This document shows, one piece after another, positions 53,256 to 62,344 of a DNA stretch of 64,000 bases. The notes under the pieces are model-generated. The model made no database searches, was not told the DNA's origin, and saw nothing but the letters and a program-made list of their open reading frames with translations. Position numbers and translations under genes: made by a program. How positions within the stretch are numbered: the stretch's first letter is position 1; every line of letters starts with the position of its first letter. The stretch comes from Pseudomonas sp. RIT409 (lineage in GTDB: Bacteria > Pseudomonadota > Gammaproteobacteria > Pseudomonadales > Pseudomonadaceae). The DNA is taken from assembly GCF_003052515.2 (NCBI RefSeq), contig NZ_QARE02000010.1, positions 62,001 to 126,000 on the forward strand, read 5' to 3'.

Positions 53256-53732
53256 TCAGGCGTGGGGAAGGCGCAGGTGGATCAATGCCACCCGATTTCC
53301 TCGCTTGTCGAGACGTTCCTCAATGGCGAAAGGTTTGAAACCCAACTTGGGATAAAAGAGCAGCCCGGGGACGTTATGGTTGAAACATGACGCCGTTAGC
53401 TCTTTCGCCTCATGCTTGCCGAAGGCCAGCTCCATCATGCAACCGAGCATGTAACGGCCTACCCCTTTCGAGCGGGCATGCGGCGCAATGATGACGTTGC
53501 CCATCGAGCAGCGACCGCGGAAATCGTAGCGCGAGAAATTGGCAAACCCCACGACCTCGCCGTTCAGCTCGATCACCGTGTTGTCCGAACGTTGCTCGAT
53601 GGCGTCCTTCAGCTGCGCCGGCGTCAGCGGGAATGCCGCTTTAGGAAACATATAAAAGAGCTCATCCACACTCTGTGGCATGTCGCACACGGCCGGTATG
53701 TCTTTTTCTTCTAGGGGACGATGTTGAAACAT
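53256..53732 (-). CDS. GNAT-family N-acetyltransferase
   Basis: A 158-residue protein with the acetyl-CoA-binding region VIIAPHARSKGVGRYMLGCM (pattern R/Q-x-x-G-x-G/A, about residues 87-105), preceded by GEVVGFANFS. The start at 53732 has AGAGG upstream. The substrate is unknown. It is divergent from the membrane-protein gene at 54122. Confidence 0.85.
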   Translation of the reverse strand: MFQHRPLEEKDIPAVCDMPQSVDELFYMFPKAAFPLTPAQLKDAIEQRSDNTVIELNGEVVGFANFSRYDFRGRCSMGNVIIAPHARSKGVGRYMLGCMMELAFGKHEAKELTASCFNHNVPGLLFYPKLGFKPFAIEERLDKRGNRVALIHLRLPHA

Positions 53733-54121
53733 GAGAATTACCTCTCGAAGAGACGGGCCTGAGCCGAGACTATAGGCCATGAGCTGGCACCCTGGCATCG
53801 CCCGTACGGTTCTAAAGCGTATTTTTGCTTCAACCAGCGCTGAGCGCTGAATGGTTGCCGCACGCATCTGACCGCGGGGTGACATGATCATTGCATTTGA
53901 CGCTAACGAAACGCTGCAACTTGCTGACCTCACTGAACTTATCTCGACCGGGCAGAACGCATGTGGAACTACACCACGTCATGCAATTTGCATGGAGGCC
54001 GCCCAGGCGTTTTTCCTCAACTCCCTGTTTTTAAACGCATTTATAAAACAGCCTACGCTGGCACACGCACTGCAATGTCTTGCCTGAAGCAAAAACCATT
54101 ATTTGCACGGAGCATGACCCC
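53733..54121. other. Divergent intergenic region
   Basis: About 390 bases between the GNAT and membrane-protein genes. It must contain both promoters. The right part (54020-54100) is AT-rich, with TTTATAAAA at about 54040. No gene or repeat is evident. Confidence 0.5.
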
Positions 54122-55051
54122 ATGAACGTCTCACCTGATGCCTATCCTGCCGCTGTCGAAGAAACCTCCAATGCCTCGGGTGTGTCCTGGGGTGCCATTT
54201 TCGCCGGAGCCGCCGGTGCGGCTGCGCTGTCCATGATTCTTGTCTTGCTCGGGTCGGGCCTTGGCTTCTCGGCCATGTCCCCATGGGCCAATGAAGGTGC
54301 CAGCGCCAAGACGCTGGGAATTTCCACCGTGGTGTGGCTGGCACTGACGCAGATCCTTGCCTCCGGACTGGGCGGCTACCTGGCCGGTCGTCTGCGCGTG
54401 AAGTGGTCCAACCTGCACGGCGACGAGGTTTATTTCCGTGATACGGCGCATGGCTTCCTTTCGTGGGCGATCGCAACGCTGGTGGCGGCGGTGTTGATCG
54501 TCGGCTCCGTCAGCGGGTTGGTCGGCAGCGGTGTGAAAGCTGGCGCCAGTGCGGTAGCAGGTGTTGCAGGCACCGCAGCCGTTGCAGCGGGCAGTGCCGC
54601 AGGGAATACCTCAAGCGAGCAATACGGCTACTTCGTCGATTCGCTGTTCCGTGACGACCGTCCCGCCGCCGTCAGCGATGATGCCGCGCGTGGTGTGGTG
54701 GTACGTATCTTCGCCAAGACATTGGCCAACGACGGGCAGTTGGCGCCTGAAGATCGCGCTTATCTCGCGCAACTGGTCGCTCAGCGTACCAATCTGAGCC
54801 AAGCCGACGCAGAGGCCCGTGTCGATCAGGTCTACGGCCAGGCCAAGCAAGCGGTCGCCGACGCAAAACTCAAAGCTCAACAGGCTGCCGACACTGCTGC
54901 CAAAGTGGCCTCGGCGACCGCGCTGTGGACCTTTGTCGCTCTGCTCTGCGGCGCCTTCGTGGCCAGTCTGGCCGCACTCTGGGGCGGCCGTCGCCGTGAC
55001 GCCGTGACCTACGTCGAAACTCGCGCCTACACCACTTCTACCGTCCGTTGA
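54122..55051 (+). CDS. Hypothetical multi-spanning membrane protein
   Basis: A 309-residue protein starting at ATG 54122, with GGAG upstream. It has hydrophobic segments near residues 20-45, 67-90, 113-140 (merging into a Gly/Ala/Val-rich stretch) and 275-297, with a soluble loop of about 110 residues. That loop is helical and charged (LSQADAEARVDQVYGQAKQAV). The Ala/Gly-rich helices recall the small-residue channel-like DUF families of stress-related membrane proteins, but no family is recognised. A 24-residue membrane peptide gene follows after 15 bases. Confidence 0.75.
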   Translation: MNVSPDAYPAAVEETSNASGVSWGAIFAGAAGAAALSMILVLLGSGLGFSAMSPWANEGASAKTLGISTVVWLALTQILASGLGGYLAGRLRVKWSNLHGDEVYFRDTAHGFLSWAIATLVAAVLIVGSVSGLVGSGVKAGASAVAGVAGTAAVAAGSAAGNTSSEQYGYFVDSLFRDDRPAAVSDDAARGVVVRIFAKTLANDGQLAPEDRAYLAQLVAQRTNLSQADAEARVDQVYGQAKQAVADAKLKAQQAADTAAKVASATALWTFVALLCGAFVASLAALWGGRRRDAVTYVETRAYTTSTVR

Positions 55052-55066
55052 TCAAGGAGAAACATC

Positions 55067-55141
55067 ATGCGTTCCCTACTGCTGTGGTTTCTGGGTGTAC
55101 CGATTCCGGTAATTATCCTGATCGCCCTGTTTATGCACTGA
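55067..55141 (+). CDS. 24-residue membrane microprotein
   Basis: A tiny gene beginning MRSLLLWFLGVPIPVII, nearly all hydrophobic and ending in FMH, so a single membrane-spanning helix. An AAGGAG ribosome-binding site (about 55054-55059) lies eight bases before the ATG. It is 15 bases after the previous stop and is followed by a terminator. Peptides of this sort (the VGIPLPVIILL pattern) recur in proteobacteria, but their function is unknown. Co-transcription suggests it works with the upstream membrane protein. Confidence 0.75.
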   Translation: MRSLLLWFLGVPIPVIILIALFMH

Positions 55142-55154
55142 TCGCTTCATAGAC

Positions 55155-55200
55155 AATCCGCGCATCGCCCTTGAGCTACACAGGGCCTGCGCGGATTTTT
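55155..55200 (+). terminator. Terminator of the membrane-protein operon
   Basis: AATCCGCGCA pairs with TGCGCGGATT, with an inner GCCCT/AGGGC pair, and ends in TTTTT. It lies 14 bases after the microprotein gene. Confidence 0.85.
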
Positions 55201-55262
55201 CATGCCCGCCTTATGGCTCGCGCGCTTTCCTGGGCCTACCCCTCGCCCCCCTACCCTCCATG

Positions 55263-55296
55263 AAAAAAGCCCTCGAAGACTGACGTCAACGAGGGC
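55263..55296 (-). terminator. Terminator of the itaconate/TRAP operon
   Basis: GCCCTCG (55269-55275) pairs with CGAGGGC (55290-55296), with a T-run on the minus strand. It is located just after dctM. Confidence 0.8.
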
Positions 55297-55321
55297 CAAA
55301 GGCACTGCGCTCACAGTTCGG

Positions 55322-56605
55322 TCAAGGCATTCCCAGCCAATTGGGCAATGCCAGAGAAATGAACGGTACGTACGTCACCAGGATCAAGAACAACAGCAGG
55401 ATCGACAGCCATGGCAAGGCTGCGCGAATCGTTTGCCCCAGCGTCAACCCCGTCACCGCGGAGGTGACGAACAGGTTCAGGCCCACCGGTGGGTGCACCA
55501 GGCCGATCTCCATGTTCACCACCATGACAATCCCCAGGTGAATCGGATCGATGCCCAGCTTGGTGGCGATCGGGAAGAAAATCGGCGCCAGAATCAACAC
55601 GATGGCCGAGGGCTCCATGAAGCTGCCGGCGACCAACAGCACCACGTTGACCATGATCAGGAAGCCGATGGGCGTCAGGCCCTCGGAGATGACCCAGTTG
55701 GTGATCTGTTGTGGGATCTGCTCGGTGGTCAGCACGTGGGCGAACAACATTGCGTTGGCAATGATGAACATCAGCATGATCGACAACCGGCCCGATTCCA
55801 GCAGCACCTTTGGGCAGTCGCGCAAGCGCATGTCTTTGTAGACGAACAAGGCGATGAAGGCGGAGTAGACGGCCGCGACCGCGGCGGCCTCGGTGGGCGT
55901 GAACATGCCGCTGTAAATGCCGCCCAGAATGATCACCAGCAACAACAGCCCCCAGAAAGCGCGGCGAGCCGTGGTCAGCCACTCACGGAACGAGACACGC
56001 GGCTGGGCTGGCAGCTTTTTGACCCGCGCCACGATGTAAATGACGACCATCAGGATCACGCCCAGCAGGATGCCAGGGACCACACCGGCGATGAACAGCT
56101 TGCCGACCGACGTCTCGGTCGCCGCCGAATAGACCACCATCACGATCGAAGGTGGGATCAGAATTCCCAGCGTACCGGCGTTACAGATGATCCCGGCGCC
56201 GAATTCCCGGGGATAGCCCGAGCGCACCATGCCCGCAACTGCAATCGAGCCCACGGCTGCCACGGTAGCGGGAGAGGACCCGGAGAGCGCGGCGAACAGC
56301 ATGCAGGCCAACACCGCGGCGATCGCCAGGCCACCGCGAATGTGGCCGACACAGGCGTTGGCGAAGTCGATCAAACGCTGGGCCACGCCGCCCGTGGTCA
56401 TGAACGCACCGGACAGCAGGAAAAACGGGATCGCCAGAAAGGTGTAGCTGTCGGACGTCTCGAACAGCTTGATCGCCAGCGAGCTCAAGGAGTCCTGGCT
56501 GAACAGCAGGATCGACACAGCACCGGACAGGCCCAGCGAAATCGCGATAGGCACACCCAGGAACATGAAAACGAAGAGCAAGAGAAACAGACAAAGCACG
56601 GTCAT
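55322..56605 (-). CDS. TRAP transporter large permease (DctM)
   Basis: A 427-residue protein with about 12 membrane segments and the DctM signatures PFFLLSGAFMTTGGVAQRLIDFA, GSSPATVAAVGSIAVAGMVRSGYP and MEPSAIVLILAPIFFPIA. It forms the ion-coupled translocating unit of a TRAP transporter with the small permease gene, whose stop it overlaps by one base (TGATG). It is the last gene of the cluster and matches PA0886 of the P. aeruginosa itaconate locus in position. Confidence 0.93.
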   Translation of the reverse strand: MTVLCLFLLLFVFMFLGVPIAISLGLSGAVSILLFSQDSLSSLAIKLFETSDSYTFLAIPFFLLSGAFMTTGGVAQRLIDFANACVGHIRGGLAIAAVLACMLFAALSGSSPATVAAVGSIAVAGMVRSGYPREFGAGIICNAGTLGILIPPSIVMVVYSAATETSVGKLFIAGVVPGILLGVILMVVIYIVARVKKLPAQPRVSFREWLTTARRAFWGLLLLVIILGGIYSGMFTPTEAAAVAAVYSAFIALFVYKDMRLRDCPKVLLESGRLSIMLMFIIANAMLFAHVLTTEQIPQQITNWVISEGLTPIGFLIMVNVVLLVAGSFMEPSAIVLILAPIFFPIATKLGIDPIHLGIVMVVNMEIGLVHPPVGLNLFVTSAVTGLTLGQTIRAALPWLSILLLFLILVTYVPFISLALPNWLGMP

Positions 56606-57237
56606 CAGTGTTGCTCCCCGTCAGGATTGGCCAGTTTGCTGGCTTCTGCGGCCTCGTCGGCCAGCCCCAGGCCGGTCTGACGATGGGTCCAGATGCGATG
56701 GAGGATTTCCAGATAGCGAGCGATGACCAGCGCAAAGCCGATCGGCACGATGAGGGTGATGTAAGCGATCTTGATGCCGTAACGGTCAAGGTCTTCGGCC
56801 CCGATTCCGGCGACGAACAGTGCCGAAACCCATTTGTAGCTGGCGACTAGGAACAGCCCGGCGTACGCCAGGCAGCAGGCGCAAGCGAGCAAGGCGAGCA
56901 TCCGCTGAACAGGTTTGCTGGTTTTCTTCACCAGCGCATCGACCCCCAGGTGCCCCGCCGTGCGCACGCCGTAGGAAATCCCGAAGAAGATCAGCCAGCC
57001 GAACAGCGCCTTGGTCAGGGCCACGCTCCAGGTCATGCCTTGGGCATAGCCCATCAGGTGATCGCCAATCCCTGCAAAAAAGTCGCTGCTGACCGCCCAT
57101 TGGTCGCTGAGGGTGTAGAACAGTGTGTAAATGTTATTCAGCGCCACGTAAACAAACGTCACCAGCGTCATGGCCGCCAGCAGGAAGGCGATGAAGCCCT
57201 CCTCCAGGTGCTCCCAGAGTCGCGTCAGCGATTGCAT
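56605..57237 (-). CDS. TRAP transporter small permease (DctQ)
   Basis: A 210-residue protein with four membrane helices, typical of DctQ (LEEGFIAFLLAAMTLVTFVYVALNN; GWLIFFGISYGVRTAGHLGVD). The start at 57237 has GGAGA upstream; a longer frame is not supported. It pairs with DctM, and the periplasmic binding protein is encoded 100 bases upstream. Confidence 0.9.
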   Translation of the reverse strand: MQSLTRLWEHLEEGFIAFLLAAMTLVTFVYVALNNIYTLFYTLSDQWAVSSDFFAGIGDHLMGYAQGMTWSVALTKALFGWLIFFGISYGVRTAGHLGVDALVKKTSKPVQRMLALLACACCLAYAGLFLVASYKWVSALFVAGIGAEDLDRYGIKIAYITLIVPIGFALVIARYLEILHRIWTHRQTGLGLADEAAEASKLANPDGEQH

Positions 57238-57337
57238 AAGAATTCTCCGAACGTCGAGAGAGTGGCCACCGCCCAGGAAGGGCGAGGTGGCCACGCAGAC
57301 ATCACGGCCCGTTTCGATCAGGCCGAACCGGGGGTGA

Positions 57338-58390
<1,053 letters not shown>

Positions 58391-58632
58391 TCACGATGCC
58401 CAACGAAGCGTGTTTCGAGAATCAGCTTTTCTATAAACCAGCGTTCGGCAATGCTGAACGCTGCCAGTGGACCCACTGCCTTCCCACCCCCGGGCCAGAG
58501 CTGACGTCACCCGAAAACTAGCAGACCCACTGGAAAGTGCCACTCCATGAAAGCCTCCGCTGCTCCACCGCGACGGGATGAGCCCGCAATCCACGCGGCG
58601 AGGAGCCTCCGCGCGTCCAGGGCCGCCTGCCT

Positions 58633-59463
58633 TTAACGCGGATCGCTGCCCAACGCCAACAGCCGCTGCGCACGCAGCAGCACCGGCGCATCGACCATCT
58701 GGCCATCCAGTTGAAAAGCCCCGGCCCCCTTGGCCGCCACGCTGGCGTCGACCACACGCCTGGCCCACGCCAAATCCATTGCACTGGGCGCCAGGGCGGC
58801 GTGAATCACCGGCACCTGTGCCGGGTGGATGCACAGTGCGCCGCCATAACCCATGTCATAGGCGTGCCGGATCGCACGGTGCAGACCTTCGGGGTCGCCA
58901 ATAGCCGGATGCACGCCGTCGAGCGGGGGAGCGAGGTCGGCACCTCGAGAATGCAACTGCACGGCCATCCGCGCCTGGTCGAGAAACAGCCGGGCCGCTT
59001 CGGTGCCGCTGTTCAGGTTCAGGTCCAGGGCCAGGTCGAGCCCGCCGAACGACAGCCGCTGGACCCCCGGCGCATGGGCGATCTGCTCCAGTGCCAACAG
59101 GCCTTTGGCGCTTTCAATGATGGGCAACACGGGCTTGCCGGTGGCATGCACCGCGACGACGTGCGCAGCGCTCTCCACTTTAGGCAGCAGCACGCCGGCA
59201 ACGCCTGCCTGCTGCGTACAGAACGCCAGATCGGCCAGATGCTCGGCATGCTCCGGCGCGTTCACTCTGACCCATACCGAGGCGTGGGGAGTGTCCTGTA
59301 AAAACGCGCCAAGGTTATCCCGGGCCTGACGCTTGAGCGGTTCTTCGACCGCGTCTTCGAAATCGACGATCACCGCATCGGCGCCGGCACCCAGCGCTTT
59401 GGCGAAGCGTTCAGGCCGACTGCCGGGCACGAACAGTGCGGAGCGGACAATGGATGGGGGCAT
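58633..59463 (-). CDS. ccl: Citramalyl-CoA lyase-like protein (HpcH/HpaI/CitE family)
   Basis: A 276-residue CitE-type lyase with the metal-binding DFEDAV segment (Asp34-Asp37), KVESAAH (Glu97) and Glu117 in PIIESAKG, and the substrate loop CIHPAQVPVI. In P. aeruginosa a homologue (PA0883, recalled) cleaves (S)-citramalyl-CoA to acetyl-CoA and pyruvate, the last step of itaconate degradation. Its neighbours (CoA transferase, hydratase and TRAP genes) match that locus, so ccl is the best name. Other beta-hydroxyacyl-CoA substrates cannot be excluded. Confidence 0.85.
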   Translation of the reverse strand: MPPSIVRSALFVPGSRPERFAKALGAGADAVIVDFEDAVEEPLKRQARDNLGAFLQDTPHASVWVRVNAPEHAEHLADLAFCTQQAGVAGVLLPKVESAAHVVAVHATGKPVLPIIESAKGLLALEQIAHAPGVQRLSFGGLDLALDLNLNSGTEAARLFLDQARMAVQLHSRGADLAPPLDGVHPAIGDPEGLHRAIRHAYDMGYGGALCIHPAQVPVIHAALAPSAMDLAWARRVVDASVAAKGAGAFQLDGQMVDAPVLLRAQRLLALGSDPR

Positions 59464-59514
59464 GGTTCATACCTCGTTAATAAGTCATGCGCACAACGTA
59501 AGGACGCATCGTCT

Positions 59515-59537
59515 GTAGGAGCGCGCTTGCCCGCGAT
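59515..59537 (+). repeat. Single REP element
   Basis: It is identical to the 23-base REP arm of the REPINs near 24 kb (GTAGGAGCGCGCTTGCCC...) but lacks an inverted partner nearby. It is inserted between the citramalyl-CoA lyase and CoA-transferase genes of the operon. Confidence 0.85.
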
Positions 59538-59630
59538 GCAGCGTGTCAAATACGGCGATGTTGGCTGTATCGACGCCATCGTCGGAGTGCCGCCCAGTTC
59601 CAGCGCACGCTACGGTGCGGGTGTGAGCCT

Positions 59631-60830
59631 TCAAACCACCCCGGCGTCACTCATTCGCGCCTGCTCTTCCGCGCTGAACCCCAGTTCGCCGAGAATGCTC
59701 GCCGTGTGCTGGCCCAGGTTGGGCACCCCGTCCATGCGCGGTGTGAAGGCGCCATTGCGCCCTGGCGGCAGCAGCGAAGGCAGCGGCCCCGCGGGACTGT
59801 CCACCGTGCGCCAGCGGTCCCGAGCCTGGAGTTGCGGGTGTTCCCAGACACCTTGCATGTCGTTGACCCGCGCACTGGCGATCTGCGCGTCTTCCAGGCG
59901 CCCCACCACTTCGTCGAGGCTCAGCGAGGCAAAACCGTCCACGATGATCTGACGCAGCGCCTCGCGGTTTTCCGAACGTTTGAAGTTGGCGGAAAACCGC
60001 TCGTCGGTGGCCAATGCTTTGTCCAACAGCACTTTTTCGCAGAACAGCGCCCATTCCCGCTCGTTTTGCAGGCCGAGCATGATGGTTCCCCCTCCACCGG
60101 TCGGAAAGGGACCGTAAGGGTAGATCGTCGAATGCGAGGCCCCGGCCCGCGGCGGTTGGGGTGCGCCTTTGTAGGCGTAGTACATCGGGTAGCCCATCCA
60201 CTCCACCAGACTCTCCAGCATGCTGACGTCGATGCGGCTGCCCTCGCCCGTCTTGTCGCGCAACAGCAACGCCGAAAGGATCCCGGTGTAGGCGTACATA
60301 CCCGCCGCAATGTCGGCGATCGAACAGCCGGCCTTGGCCATTTCCTCGTCACCCGGTCCGCCGGTCACCGAGAGAAAACCGCCCTCGCTCTGAATCAACA
60401 GGTCATAGGCTTTCTTCTTTTCATACGGGCCGCCCTCGCCGTAGCCGGAGATGTCGCAGACGATCAGACGGGGGAAGCGCGCGTGCAATGCGCCGAACGA
60501 CAGCCCCATGCGCGCCGCGGCACCCGGTGCCAGGTTCTGCACCAGCACATCGGCCTGGCCCAACAACGCTTCGAGGATGTCGCCAGCGGCGTCCTGTTTG
60601 AGGTCCAACGTCAGGCTTTCCTTGGAGCGGTTGGTCCACACGAAATGCGAGGCGAGCCCGTCGACGCGCTGGTCATAGCCGCGCGCGAAGTCGCCGACGC
60701 CGGGACGCTCCACCTTAATGACGCGCGCGCCGAGATCGGCCAACTGTCGCGTACAGAACGGCGCGGCGATGGCGTGTTCCAGGCTGATGACGGTGATGCC
60801 GTCCAGAGGACGGGGGGGTTGTTGAGTCAT
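59631..60830 (-). CDS. ict: Itaconate CoA-transferase-like (CaiB/BaiF, class III)
   Basis: A 399-residue class III CoA-transferase: N-terminal GITVISLEHAIAAPFCTRQLADLGARVIKVE, catalytic aspartate Asp173 in GCSIADIAAGMYA, and SRIDVSMLESLVEW. It transfers CoA from succinyl-CoA to itaconate in the P. aeruginosa locus (ict, PA0882, recalled). The neighbouring lyase, hydratase and TRAP genes support the assignment. A 139-base gap containing a repeat separates it from the PrpD gene upstream. Confidence 0.87.
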   Translation of the reverse strand: MTQQPPRPLDGITVISLEHAIAAPFCTRQLADLGARVIKVERPGVGDFARGYDQRVDGLASHFVWTNRSKESLTLDLKQDAAGDILEALLGQADVLVQNLAPGAAARMGLSFGALHARFPRLIVCDISGYGEGGPYEKKKAYDLLIQSEGGFLSVTGGPGDEEMAKAGCSIADIAAGMYAYTGILSALLLRDKTGEGSRIDVSMLESLVEWMGYPMYYAYKGAPQPPRAGASHSTIYPYGPFPTGGGGTIMLGLQNEREWALFCEKVLLDKALATDERFSANFKRSENREALRQIIVDGFASLSLDEVVGRLEDAQIASARVNDMQGVWEHPQLQARDRWRTVDSPAGPLPSLLPPGRNGAFTPRMDGVPNLGQHTASILGELGFSAEEQARMSDAGVV

Positions 60831-60848
60831 GCTATTAACCTCTTCTCA

Positions 60849-60958
60849 TGATCGTTCCCACGCTCCGCGTGGGCATGTATCCCATGACGCTCTGCGTCAT
60901 CGCCGTGGACGCGGAGCGTCCGAGGGAGGCGTTACCACGCGGAGCGTGGGAACGATCA
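60849..60958. repeat. Inverted repeat element (24-bp perfect arms)
   Basis: Arm TGATCGTTCCCACGCTCC... (60849-60872) and its exact inverse (60935-60958) flank an 86-base core region containing further hairpins (TGACGCTCTGCGTCA). This element is a recurrent Pseudomonas intergenic repeat. It sits within the operon, between the MmgE/PrpD and CoA-transferase genes, and a related half-element (CACGCTCC...GGAGCGTG) follows the SNF2 gene at 34772-34793. Confidence 0.8.
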
Positions 60959-60969
60959 CGTATGTGCTA

Positions 60970-62334
60970 TCAGATCAAATCCGCCAGATCCCGCGCATCG
61001 CGCAGCTGCCAGACCCGCTCGATCAGTGCCCTGCCCTGCTCTGCCGTGCGTGCGCCCGAGAACGCCAGCAGGCGCTGGACTTTGTCCTCCAGCTCAGGCC
61101 GGGACAGGGTGTTGCCCGGATCGCCCTTCGGGTCATCGATCGCGGCGGTCAGCGTGCGGCCGTCGGTGGTGGTGACAATGACCCGGCCCAACCAGCGGGC
61201 GGGGTACGCGCCATCGACTTCCGGGTCCAGCTCCATCGTGACCTTCTCGCGGAATGCGGCCACCGCAGCGTCGGTCAGCGCCAGGTCGCGAAACTCGATG
61301 AGTTGCGCACTGCCGTGCACCGCGATCAAGCCCAATACGGCGCCCATGGAGAATTTTGCCTGGTGGACGGTTTGCGGCACGTCGACCCGGCCCAGCACGT
61401 CGATGGCGCCTTGATGGACGCGGGTAATGACCCGAGCGATCTGCTCGTGCCGCAGGCCTTCGCGCTGCATCAGGTGCAACAGCGCATCCGCTGCCGGGTG
61501 GGTATGACGGCAGGACGCATGGAACTTGAAGGAGGTCTCGACCAGCGCCCAACGCGAGCCCAGACGGTCGGACAGTTTCGAGGGGTCGCTGTCGCTCGAC
61601 ATGCCCGCCGCCATGCCTTGATCGCCTTCCAGAATGTTGCGCGCACCGGTCAGGCCGTCAGCGGTCAGGTACGCCGAGAGCACTCCGTCGGCAGCGGCCT
61701 TGGCCGTGTGCAGCTGTTTGGAATCGGCCGCATCGCGCAGGAACTCCCAAAGCCCCGCCGCCTGGGTGCCGGCCGTTCCGAGCAGATTGATGAACTGCTC
61801 CTGATTGAAATTCAGCAATTTCCCGACCGCCACGGCCGCAGCCAGGGTGCCCACCGTCGCCGTGGTATGGAAGATGCGGTAATGCGAACGCCCCAAGAAT
61901 TCGCCGATACGAATGCCAGCCTCGTAACCGGCCACTGACGCCAGCAGGAAGTCCTGGCCGGATTTGCCCAACTCCTGCGCGGCTGCCAGCGCTGCAGAGA
62001 ACACCACGGTCGCCGGGTGCAGCACTGAGCTGTTGTGCAAGTCATCCTGCTCGACCAGATGCGAGGCTGCGCCGTTGACCAATGCAGCGAAATACGCAGT
62101 GGTGCCGCGGCCATTGACCAGCACCTTTGCCTTTCCACTGGCCGGGCCCATGCGCTCGGCATAGCGTTCGAAGATCGGAATGGGCCGCGCGCCCTTGCTG
62201 GCCAGCGCCGAACCGACCCAGTCCAGAAACAGGTCTTCGGTGCGGTCCAGCACGGGCCCGGGAATCTGCTCGTAATGCAGCTCGGCGAGAAAGCTCGCCA
62301 ATACCTGGGTGTGGCTTGCCTGGGTATGACTCAT
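60970..62334 (-). CDS. MmgE/PrpD-family protein
   Basis: A 454-residue protein with MmgE/PrpD features: VLDRTEDLFLDWVGSALASKG, AALVNGAASHLVEQDD, ATVGTLAAAVAVGKLL, and SFKFHASCRHTHPAADALL. The start at 62334 has GAGG upstream. The family includes 2-methylcitrate dehydratase and cis-aconitate decarboxylase, which makes itaconate. In the P. aeruginosa itaconate locus the equivalent is PA0881 (recalled). Its exact reaction here is uncertain: isomerisation or dehydration of an itaconate-related acid is plausible. Confidence 0.85.
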   Translation of the reverse strand: MSHTQASHTQVLASFLAELHYEQIPGPVLDRTEDLFLDWVGSALASKGARPIPIFERYAERMGPASGKAKVLVNGRGTTAYFAALVNGAASHLVEQDDLHNSSVLHPATVVFSAALAAAQELGKSGQDFLLASVAGYEAGIRIGEFLGRSHYRIFHTTATVGTLAAAVAVGKLLNFNQEQFINLLGTAGTQAAGLWEFLRDAADSKQLHTAKAAADGVLSAYLTADGLTGARNILEGDQGMAAGMSSDSDPSKLSDRLGSRWALVETSFKFHASCRHTHPAADALLHLMQREGLRHEQIARVITRVHQGAIDVLGRVDVPQTVHQAKFSMGAVLGLIAVHGSAQLIEFRDLALTDAAVAAFREKVTMELDPEVDGAYPARWLGRVIVTTTDGRTLTAAIDDPKGDPGNTLSRPELEDKVQRLLAFSGARTAEQGRALIERVWQLRDARDLADLI

Positions 62335-62344
62335 CTGGATGTCC

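Noticed and set aside
53146-53355. Short plus-strand frame with an AAGGA site near the GNAT gene
   Set aside because: Most of it is antisense to the acetyltransferase 3' end and includes the hairpin at 53212-53248; no recognisable protein.
55202-56680. 492-codon plus-strand frame over the dctM gene
   Set aside because: It is antisense to dctM, whose membrane and signature motifs are clear; its composition (Gln/His/Asp-rich) is typical of an antisense shadow.
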